Source: Chamaecrista fasciculata
Taxonomy: Eukaryota; Streptophyta; Magnoliopsida; Fabales; Fabaceae
Direction of reading: 5' to 3'
Assembly: GCA_003254925.1 (NCBI GenBank)
Contig: QANZ01029243.1
Span: forward strand, 29,112 to 93,111
Length of the DNA stretch: 64,000 bases
Below the pieces are notes generated by a model that did no database searches, had not been told where the DNA came from, and was given only the letters and a program-made list of their open reading frames with translations. Position numbers and translations under genes: made by a program. Shown here in pieces: positions 1 through 12,200 of the stretch. The first letter of the stretch is position 1. Every line of letters begins with the position of its first letter.

Positions 1-210
1 ATATAGTTCTTCTAAATTATTTAGAAGGAAAAAAATTGCAACATTTCAAATATCTACATAATATCATAATGGTCTTCTTTTTAATATATATTTACCATCT
101 AAGTGATATACTGACGTGAAGTACTTCTTTGTAATTAATAATTACTTGTGTATGTTCCTTAACAAGGGCTTGACAGCTTGGTGGAGGCTAATTATCTTAC
201 TCAATTTTAG

Positions 211-3200
211 TTATTAAATTCTTGTCTGTTGTTGAAGGTGTTCCCATGGGATTTTTTTCGGCATCCTTGAACCAGATAGCAAGAAGTGTTGAGGACCTCC
301 CATCACCCAGCAATTTATCTAATAAGTTGAACTGGATAGATTTGTCTGCAGGAAACACCATGGTGAATGCTGGAAATAGTTTGTATTATTTTATTATTTT
401 AAGTATTTATCTTAAATGATATCGTGCTGAATTTTCAGGATGATCATTGTAAGTTGTCTGGGAAATTACGTTGTGCCATACTAGTGCAAAACTCTGAAGT
501 TGAGAATGACAGTCAACTGTCCACTTATAATGGCCGGGGATCTGGCTTTATTCAAATTAGTCCTAGCAAGGAAGGTCCTTGGACTACAGTGAGGCTAAAC
601 TACTCTGCACCTGCTGCTTGTTGGCGGTTAGGCAATGATGTGGTTGCCAGTGAAGTTAGTGTGAAAGATGGCAACAGATATGTGAACATTAGGTCTCTAG
701 TTTCTGTTCATAACAACACGGATCTTGTGCTTGATTTGTGCCTCACATCAAAATCTTCATGGGAGCAGAATATTGCGCTGAGAAATTCAAATAATTCTGA
801 ACCTATAGACATAGAGGAAAACCAAGTTCAAATTGATGAGTTTTTTGAAACTGAAACCTATAACCCACACAAGGGTTGGATTGGTTGCTCAGTTGATTCT
901 GGACAGGGTGCATCAGAATGTGGAAAACCCCTTCAGGTGAATGATAATAGTCTTCAATTTCCTTAAGCAACTGTTATCTGTATGATCTTCTTCTGTTTTT
1001 CCTTGGATTTTTGTTCTTTTCATTGATCAAGTGGCTGACGGAACCTTTAGCCTAAAATTCATATTCATTATTTGAGCTCTCTTTTTAAAGTGGAAAGATA
1101 TCAATTTTTTTACAAGGACTAGTGATATATGAGTTGCTGTTGAAATGTCAATACCCCAAGCGCTATATTATTCACATTGAAAAAAAAAAAGCTTTAGAAA
1201 AGACTGTAGCAAGGAATTTGATTAGGACTACACACAGAGGATCTAGCCATATGCCGTATAATGACAAATGATGAGTCACAATGAAGAACACAGCTATACC
1301 ATCAGATGCAATTTCTGCCTTTTGAGGGAGAATGGACCCAAAATGCAAATTTTTGTGCTTCTCCACAAATCTACACTGGGGATAACTTCTTTGGTGCTAA
1401 GTGCAGTTTAGCTCTCTCTCTCTCTTTTTTTTACCCTTTCTGGAAAAGGAAATATATTGGATGGGAATTCTAGCTCAGTTGTTGGTTCTCCTTTTGCTAT
1501 TGATTATCATACCAAAGGCTGACAAAAGAATAGGCCATTAGGTCTAACACACAAGGAGATAGCATAAAGCTTAACCACTACCCTATTTGAACAATTTAAA
1601 ATTGACTAAAAAAAGAAATTGAATTTCATATGGTCTTCAAGCGAGGTATGTTGACATTGCAAGAATTAAAGAAGTATGCCTTTTGGTTCTGCAGTTTTTA
1701 TTTCTTTAGCATTTTGTTTATGTTATCTCTCATCTGACTTTTTTCTATAATTCAGGTTTTTTCTAAAGTTGATCTACCGTCAGGTTGGGAGTGGATTGAC
1801 GATTGGCATTTGGATACCAAATCCCCCAATACTGCTGATGGCTGGGTTTATGCTCCTGATGTTGAGAGTTTGAGATGGCCTGAATCCTCTGAGCCAAAGG
1901 AATCTGTTAACTGTGCAAGGCGTAGGAGATGGCTTAGAAGTAGGAAGCTAAAATCAGATGTTCTTACTCGAGGAATATCTATTGGGCTTCTTCAACCTGG
2001 TGAAACTGTACCATTGCCTCTTTCTGGCTTGACCCAATCTGGTCAATATTTCTTGCAGCTAAGGCCTTGGAATTCTGAAAACCCAAATGAGTACTCTTGG
2101 AGTTCTGTGTTGAACGGGTCGGCACACCCAGATAATGCGCAACGGCAGGTTTCGAAGTTATGTGTTTCAGCTCTTTCAGAGTCAGAGGAACTATTATGTT
2201 GCAGTGAGATAAACGGAACCTCAGGTGGTTCCCATAACCTATGGTTCTGTGTAAGCATACAAGCAACAGAGATTGCAAAAGATATCCATTCTGATCCTAT
2301 TCAGGATTGGTGTTTGGTGGTCAAATCCCCATTGATGGTCAGCAATTTTCTTCCACTTGCTGCTGAATATTCTATTCTTGAGATGCAACCAAGCGGCCAC
2401 TTTGTTGCATGCTCAAGAGGAATACTGTTATCTGGAACAACCGTGCAGATATATAGTGCTGATATTAGGAACCCTTTGTTCTTATCATTGCTTCCCCAAA
2501 GGGGTTGGTTGCCCATACAAGTAAGATATTGGATCTATTTATATGGTTTTAATCATTACACTGGTAATGTTTTCTCACCCCCCCCCCCCCCCCNNNNNNC
2601 CCCCCCCCCCCCCCCCCTTTTTTTTTTCCTGAACAGGAAGCTGTTCTTATATCCCATCCTCATGGAGTTCCGTCGAAAACAATCAGTTTGAGAAGTTCAA
2701 TATCTGGAAGGTTATAATGTTTTGCATTTATTTTGGATTGCCGGAGTTTCTTTTTGTGTACATTGTGGTTTATAATTTATAACTTTGGCTACATAGGTAT
2801 ATTGGATTATACTTTCGAGGGGTATGCTAATTTTTTATTCTTTTATCTTGTTGTGAATATTTGTATTAATTAGGATACGTTGTGAATATTTGTATTAATT
2901 AGGATATCAATTAGGAGTTGATTAGGGACTGATTGTAGCATTATTTTATTCTCATTTATCTTGTTTCCTAGAATAGATTGAAAACTCTTGTATAAATCTC
3001 TTATCCTTTTCATGAATAATACACACAATTTTCTCTCATTTATCATATCTAATGTGCAGGGTTGTCCAAATCATTATTGAACAGCTCTATGACAAAGAAC
3101 ACCCCTTGCTGGCAAAGACAATTAGAGTCTATGCTCCTTATTGGCTAGGAGTCGCCAGATGCCCCCCACTCAGATTTAGGATTTTGGATATGCCAGGAAA

Positions 3201-6200
3201 AAAACGCACACCAAAAATTTCTGCTCGGTTTCAATCAAACAAGAAAAATGGATCAGTCCTTGAGGAAATACCTGAAGAGGAAATATATGAAGGCTACACA
3301 ATTGCATCTGCTCTGAACTTCAACATCTTGGCCCTTTCAGTGGCTGTTGCTCAAATGGGCAATGAGCATTTTGGACCTGTTAAAGATCTTAATCCTCTTG
3401 GTGATATGGTAATGTCAAAACTAATATTTAGTGAAACTAAGCAGTTTGAAGATGAATTTTCTAAAAGAAAACTTTGTTCTGTCCATAGGATGGATCGATG
3501 GATGTATATGCTTATGATGCTGATGGAAATTTCTTGCGGCTTTTCATTTCTACAAAACCATGCCCTTATCAATCTGTTGCCACCAAGGTAGTTATGGGAG
3601 ATTGTACATAGTATAATTGATATAATGTAGTGGTAGTCTAGTTTTGGTGGTCTTGGACTCACAATTTTCATTTCAGGTTATCTCTGTTCGGCCATTTATG
3701 ACTTTCACGAACAGAATTGGACAAGATATATTCCTCAAGTTGAGTGCTGAAGATGAACCAAAGGTTTTGCATCCTTCTGATTCAAGAATCTCCTTTGTGT
3801 ACCGTGGAACTGTTGGATCTGAAAAACTCCAGGTTGGCTACAGTTAATAGCTGATATGTTGCTGTAGTGATTTGTTGCTGTTGATTATTGCTGCATGCAA
3901 CCATTGAGTTCTTGTTTCAATTTTCTACATTTTCGCTTCTGGACAGAAATTATGGGTTGTAGTTTAGATGCATTTTCAGATAATCATCATGGGTTGAGTT
4001 TTAATAGTTTCTATTTTCAGGTGCGACTAGAAGATACTGATTGGTCATTTCCAGTTCAAATTACAAAAGAGGATACAATTTCCATTGTTTTGAGGAGACG
4101 TGATGGTACTCTAAAATTCCTGAGAACTGAAATTCGTGGATACGAAGAAGGATCACGTTTTATTGTGGTATTCCGCCTTGGATCAACTGAGGGCCCTATC
4201 AGGTACGGATACGCAGATATGGATCAGTCTATTTATATTGCATATATGAGCAACACATATATTATTTAATTGCATTTTTGTCAGATCTATTTTATATTTT
4301 AGGTTGTTAAACAAAGACTAGATTGGATAATTTTCTGATATATTTACATAGCAACAAGGGAATATATATACAAGGCTCAAGCTCTCCTACCTACCTATAT
4401 TAATTACATACTTCTCAACTACTTACATTACTAACTCAACTACCGACTACTAACATAACTCATAACAACTCTTAACATAGGTAAAGCAATTATCATGTTG
4501 TCCAATTTTTGCACAGAAAAACTTAGTACCAGACATTCCTTGAATTAATACCAATTGTCAAGCATCTGTTGCTCAATTAATAGTCAGCTGTGGTGCCTCT
4601 TTTCTTCTTCATTAATATACTATATTTAAAATCAGATTATTTGAAGCACTTACCTAGTTAATAGTTTTCCAATGTTGATGAAGTTATAGATGAGCTCCTA
4701 GTCTAAAAGAATCCTTTTTTGTCCATTCATGTAGTATTTAAATTGTTCGAAAGGTTTTTATTTTTGTGTTAATTTAATCCGAAAAGTTCTTTTATTATTC
4801 TCATTTTTGCTCAAAACAAACATTCTTGATATTGTTTTAACTACTAATGACAACCAAATTAGTAAGAGAATTCATAGTCATGTCAAACTTGACTGAAGAA
4901 CCATTAGAGGATGCAAATATGAAGGTGATTTTATCCAAGTGCATACTTACTCTAGTAACATTGATGATACAGTTTCATTTATGGTTTCATTAAAAGAAAA
5001 TTGGTGAAAATTGATTAAAATGTCATTTTTGAATTGTGGAATCAAATCATGTATTAAGACGATTCAGTTGTGTGATTAACAACAACAACAACCACCAAAG
5101 CCTCCGTTAGGTTATTGATAGATAAATCTTTTCGGATAGTTTCTTGGATAGTTTTCTTGGGTCTTCCCCTTCTTCAGATTATAGGAACATGTCAACCCCA
5201 TTATACATGTCTTTAATGGCCTGGATATAAGCCACACAAACTCCTTCCTTCTCCAAAGCCATCCATAAAACATCCCTTGGTACTTTATCATAAGCCTTCT
5301 CCAAATCAATTAAAACCATGTAGAGGTCCTTATGAGCACTCTGATACCTTTCTATCAATCATCCGAGTAAGTGTATGGCTTATGTGGTTGACTTTCCTGG
5401 CATGAAATTAAATTGATTCTCAGTAATTCGTGTCTCAGCCCTCAGTCTCCTCTCAATAATCTTCTCCCAGAATTTCATAATATGGCTCGTGAATTTGATC
5501 CCCCTTTAGTTCTAGCAGTGCTGTATATCTCCCTTGTTTTTACACAGTTCAATTGTGTGATTAACAAATCAGATTTTTTTAACTGATTTAGACAATGTAA
5601 AAAAAAAGGACGCACTGAAAATGGTTGTTAATATACAGGTCAATATTGTGATAATTAATTACTTTTAGGACAAAATTGGAAATGATCCTAACTTCAGGGA
5701 CAAAAAGAACTTTGCTTTCTTGGGATGATGACAAACACATCCTTTTTGGCTTCCTTCTTAATTTAACTGTTTAATTCATCAAAACATAATATGCAAATAT
5801 GACGTGTAATGCATCAACTAACTTACTATGCTAAAATGCAAGCCAAATAATTGAAAGTTTGAAAATGTCCTCATTTAGATTAAAGGTGTGAATGTAAAAT
5901 ACACATGCTCACTGAAACAATTTATGTGAAATGTGCATTTCTTTTTCATATCTTATCTGGAAAATCTGTCCTTTTACCCTTGTATATTTTTCAGCCACTA
6001 GGCTGTAAAAGAGCTATAAATAATACATAGATAGATTAAAAAATGCATTAATGTAGGAAATAAGGAACAGAAGATTCGTTAGGTCACATGATAGATATAG
6101 TTTCTTGACATATATTTGTCTCAGTCTAAGAGAGTGAGTGAGTGCATACATGCGTTTCTTGTAAGAGAGGCTATCTTTTCTTGGAACAGAATTGAGAACA

Positions 6201-9200
6201 GAACAACACGCAAAGTACTTTGCATTCGACAGTCTGGATTTGGTGAAGATGCCTGGGTTCAGTTGCAACCACTTTCAACAACAAACTTCTCTTGGGAAGA
6301 TCCATATGGCCAAAAGTTGTTGGATGCTAAACTTTTTGCTGACAATAGCACTCCAGTTTGGAAGCTTGATTTGGGAAGGAATGGATTATGCTCTGCAGAA
6401 CTTGGATTACAATTCCATGTTATTGAAGAGGGAGATATAACAATTGCCAGGTTTAGTGATGGTAGTGTTCTCAATTCAAGTTCATATGAAGAGATAAGTG
6501 GTCCAGAGCTCGGTGGAAACTGGGGAGTCTCTCTTGGCCAGGCTGACATGCAGACCAGTGCTACACCTTTTGAACTATTGATTGAGTTGGGGGTGGTTGG
6601 AATTTCTATCGTGGATCATAGACCCAAGGAACTCTCCTATTTATATTTGGAAAGAGTGTTCTTATCATATTCAACAGGCTTTGACGGTGGAAGGACAAGC
6701 AGGTAACAGTTTTTCTCAATAATCCTTCTAGGTTTTTTTTTTTTTTATATATTGTTCATGACAAGCTATGCAGTAAGATCCTTATGTTTTCTACGTGAAA
6801 CCTTATCGTCATTTGTTATGCATTATAAAGCACGTTTTGTCATTGATAATGGCAATTATACTTTTACTGATTTAAGTCTCATATTGAACTCTTTTGACAT
6901 TATCAACATCCAAAGACAAAACTCTTGCACTCTTGAACTTAATATTTTAATCAGAATTGGCTTCTGTCCCTTATTGTGAACTGCTAAGCAGTGATGTCCA
7001 TGTCCGGTTTATTGTTGAGTATTAGAAATGTCCAGAAAAACAGAAACATGAATTTATGGTATTTTGAGGTTATAACTGTATCACAGGCAGTCAGTGATTA
7101 AATATAGATAAAAATGAGGAATGGTTATTGAGCTGTACTATGTTAGGAAGCCTTATCTCAGAATCCCATACCTTCGATGTGGGACTCTCCCATACCTTAC
7201 AGTTGGCTCCTAACATTGTACCCAGCTCTGCAGCTGCAGTGCCCATGTAAACTAGCTTCGCACTTAATTTCTTGCCCTGAGCCAATAATGCAATATCAAC
7301 GTTATTTCCTATACAACATGATCGCAACCAGGATGTAGTGAAATACGTTGATACAATTTTTAGGAACCTTTGTGAGAATCACACCCTAAAAGCTAGCTCA
7401 TGAGGTTGGAGAGCCAATATCCATGTAAACCCCATATTAAAACTCTATACATGCAATATCGGATTTAATTCTCATGCTTTACAATTGGGTCCTAACCTAC
7501 TAATTGATTCCTTGAATGAATGCACTATGAAGGAAAGGGCAGTGAGCGCTATCAATTTGGATGAGTTGCAAGAACCAATGCATAATAGTCACTGTAAGGT
7601 ATTCAGCCACAAAAATCACTAGAACCAGATTAGCTCAGGTTCTTGGATAAGAACACAGAAAAGAAAATATTCAGAGAAAGAGAAATGAGGGAAAAGAGAG
7701 AGAGAGAATGAGGGGAATAATTCTGGCACTTTTATTCCACCTTTTAAAACTGAATAGTACAAAAACTGAATATGCCTAGAGGGCATAATGCAAGGTATTT
7801 ATAACTCATACCTTTGCATAACTAACTAACTAACTGACTAACTAACAGAAAATTACATAAGCTACATTAAACAGCAAATGTAATAATGAAACAGAAATAA
7901 CTGCCTAACTGAACAACAGAAAAACTAAAACTCTAACAGAATTGGTACCATATTACAACAGTCACCATTATGAAGGATGATGTCGACTGAAGTTTGAGAT
8001 GTTGAATATTAGCATATTTTACGTTTTTTCCCCTTGTGATAAAATAATTATCTATCTATGAGGAAATATAGAAAAAATGACATGATTTTATTATCCTCAT
8101 TTATAAATTGAGTACAGTGAAAACTATACATTAAAAGTTGTATTCTGATAGAAACATGAGTTGAAAGGAATAGGGTTGATGCTTAAAGTGTGTGTGTGAA
8201 TCTTTCTTTCCCCCTAGGCAGTAGAAGTTTTTACACTAAATTCACTGCCACCTTCCAATGAAGTTATAAATAGTTATAAAGCTAGTCTCTTAGTCCTAGG
8301 TTCCGGTTATCACATGGTTTACCTACTGGTTCTTTTATTTAATATTATTTGTCATCATCATATAACAAAATGATTAATAGCTACGAACCATATTTTGATG
8401 TAGAATAAAAGGATAAAACCATCACAAACTATAAGATAGTTGAGATCCTATTTACTGCAACAACTGTTTTTTGTTGTTAATCCTCGGTGAACCTTGATGC
8501 GTGCCATGGACAAAGTTGATCTTAAGAATGGATATTGACAGGTTCAAACTGATATTTGGTTATTTGCAACTGGACAACCAGCTCCCTCTAACATTAACGC
8601 CCGTGCTCTTGGCACCAGAGCAGGCCTCTGATGTGCAACACCCAGTATTCAAGATGACCATTACAATGCAGAATGAGAATAAAGATGGTGTTCAAGTTTA
8701 CCCATATGTTTATATACGGGTATATTTTATAAAACTTGATGCGTTGCTCTGTGCGATATTCTGATATTCCTTTGATGAGTATCAAACCATAATGCTATCA
8801 TAATCTCTCCAAAATTGATTGAAACCAATAGGTTACAGAGAGGTGCTGGAGGCTTGATATTCATGAACCTATTATCTGGGCTATTGTGGACTTCTACAAC
8901 AATCTACAGCTAGATCGTGTTCCTAAAAGTTCAACTGTGACAGAAGTTGATCCAGAGATACGTTTTGAGTAAGAGTCCTGTTTTTTGTTTCAAATGGCAT
9001 TTCAATTAATGTATTAGAAGAGTATTCTACCATGTAAGTTGCATTGTCATAAGTTTGTTAAGTTTGTGTAAAGAAAACTAGATATTGTGTGATTCTTGAG
9101 CAGTTGTGGAAGTAGGAAAAAGAAACGAAAAGAATTAGCAGCTAGTCATTTGTCGAAATATGTCTCCTTCGTGTTTTTGCTAAAATGCTCTCATGCATCT

Positions 9201-12200
9201 CTGAGATATATTCACTTCCATTTATATCTAGAGGCCTTGTGCATGCTTTCCTCATAAAAAGTTTAATCAAATAAATATATAATATAACCCAAATATGAGA
9301 TAAGATAACTCTAAATGATGACAAGGAGGATAAGATATCAACCACAGGAGTTGTGCAAAGAAGAAACATCTAAAAGACCAAGAGAACTATATTTATAATA
9401 ATAATAATAAAGTTCCTTGATCAGATGTGGTTGCACTTGAGTTCCGCAGAAAATGTTTCAGGATAATTAGGATCAATCATCAGATGCAACATCAACTGTT
9501 GTACACTGCCTTGTGTCAAGATAGTGGTGAAAAAATGCAAATGTTATAGATTCTGCGTAATTAAGCTTTTCATTCCGATACTTGTTTGATATTTGGTGGT
9601 TTTGTTTCAGAAAATTTTGATTATATTTTTAATTGCTTTCAATTTACAGCCTAATAGATGTGTCAGAGATAAGGTTGAAGTTATCACTGGAGACTGCTCC
9701 AGGACAGAGGCCACATGGGGTCCTAGGCATATGGAGTCCTGTTCTTTCAGCTGTTGGAAATGCTTTCAAGATTCAGGTGACCTATCTAATCTATGTAGAG
9801 AAATTATTGTTTCTTAAACTTCTGTTGTCCTCCAAAAAAAATTCCTATTTAGAGATTCATCCATTTGCAATTGGTCATTTTCAGTATATCCCAATTCTCT
9901 CTTATTGTTGTTGTAATGCTATATTGTGATAGTCCTTCCTTGACATTGTCAACTGTCAAGCCTTTAAGTTTTATTTCAGAATCTTCAGGCGTGGTTTTTT
10001 ATTTGTGGGATAGAAAAAGAAAAATACAAATGCAAAAACTAGGTGGTCCTCTTCCGTTGAAGGAGAGGAGACAAAAGGAGGAAAAAAAACTAAGGGCTCT
10101 GTAACTCAAAATAACTTTTTTAATCCCTTTGTGATTAGTGGACACCCCTCTATATAAACCATTCACTAAAAACCCCATGAAGGCAATAAAATTAGTCCTT
10201 CCTTTCCCAGTGTAGAAGAAGAAACTTTGGTTTTCAGTTCTAATCAAGTACATCAAGTCTTGCAAAATCAACATACTACCATAATACTTAGTGCCCCAAT
10301 GTTGCTTTGAGATGTGGTTCTGAGGAACTGGGACAGCTGTCTAATTTGATAATTTTTTTCTTAGGTGGAGAAAGGCATTTATTGAAGAGAAGTGAAGAGA
10401 AATAACAAAAAATGAGGACAAATAGTCCTCCCAAAGTCCTGATGAGGAAATTATAAACTTGTTAACTCAGTTTTCCAATCACTTCATAAATCCATAAGGG
10501 AAAAGCCTTGGAAAGACCATTTTCTGAAACCCATTGGGAGGCCAAGGAAGTAGTTCACTTCTAAATCAGAGCTCTGACTATACTTTGACACTTCTATTTA
10601 ACCAAAGACATGACAGACCAAACAAAACAACGCACTGCCAAAGAACTTTCTGCTTCTTCTTCCATACTGTGAATTGCATATCAGAGAATGAATTGTTCTA
10701 TGTATTGACTGAATTAGGTTGCACAATTATATATACATGACGGTAATAGATTTCCCTAATCTAGGGATTTAAAAGATAAGATCTTAGATAATCCTAATCT
10801 ATTTAAAACCTAAATTTGCAATCTTATCACAGTAACGCTCCCCCTAAAGTTGGAGAACTTGTTACAATTACAATCTACCCTTGCTCCATTAAAAGCTTTG
10901 GTAAAGATGTCTCCTAATTGCTCTCCTGTCTTGACATATGTTGTAGTTATTAACTTCTTTTCAATCTTCTCGTGAAAAATTGGCAATCAATCTCATATGC
11001 TTGGTCTGTCCATAAAAAAAAGGGGTTTGTAGCAATGTGAATGGCAGCCTTGTTATCACACCATAACTTAGCTGGTAAATAAATCTTAAGGCCCACTTCT
11101 CTTACTAGTTGATGTATCCACATAACTTCACTAAGTGCTATAGCCCTGTATTCAGATTCAGTGCTAGAACAAGAAACAACGTTTTGTTTCTTGCTTTTCC
11201 AAGAGATCAGATTTAGACCTGATAGGAATTTCTGCACTAACAGTCAAATAAGAGGCTAGAACACAGCCCCACACTCATTCATATATATAAATATCAACAG
11301 CCAGCACACCAATACAGAGTATTTGACAGAAAACACAACACTCAAAGATAAACTAATGCAGAAAACATAAAGATAAGCTGGACATTCGAGAGGCCAGACT
11401 CTCCCAAGTTTCCCTAAACCAAATTCCCAGAATGATCCTCAACCAGCCCTCCCCCAAACCAAATACAGACTGCACACACTCACACAGCAGCCTCCAAACC
11501 TCCACTAACATGTCAGAGGTCGTTATGCATTGCTGTCCCCACTCCCTGTACTGACTACTACCTCTTTTCCTTTCTTTTTGTCACATTGGGACTGATTTGT
11601 TGCTGGCCCAATTCCCTTAGGCCCATTCTTGTTTCTTCTCATATAAGTCTTCCACTCACTTAGCTTCCTAGGCCCATCAAGACCCTATCCAATCTGCATC
11701 GGAAAAACATTCAATATCTGTCATTTGTTGTAGATCTCCTATCTGCTTTAGACGCTGTCCAATCTGCATCAGAAAAACACTCAATATCTGTATGCCTATT
11801 GTCTCCATATAGCAGAACAAGTACTGAAGGACTTTCCTTCTGCCGCTTCCCATGCCGGCGGTGACGCAAATGAACACTCTTGAAAGTGGACCAAGAAAAC
11901 CCTCAAATGTGCAAACGTTACACTGAACCCACTACAGACACAGAACGTTAAACACTCCTCACAATGGCGACACTGATACCATGTGAAAAGTGGCTAAAAA
12001 GACCTGCATATTTGGTGGACACACCCATGGCACCAGAATAAAACCAAACAACATACTCCAGATCTGCCAAGCTACTTCACATGCAAAAAGTAGATGTTTG
12101 TTTGTAACTGCGAAAACACATCACAAAATTAGATTGAATAGCCATCCTAGGTAGATTTAAGAAAATAATTGTGATTAATTCTGTTTTTTAATAACTTTCC

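Noticed and set aside
11973-11982. TGGTATCA on the minus strand resembling a tRNA-Met primer site, suggesting a 5' LTR at about 11985-12400
   Set aside because: The sequence beyond it translates as an L1 LINE zf-RVT region and shows no similarity to the 3' LTR at 10668-10837, so the match is best seen as chance.
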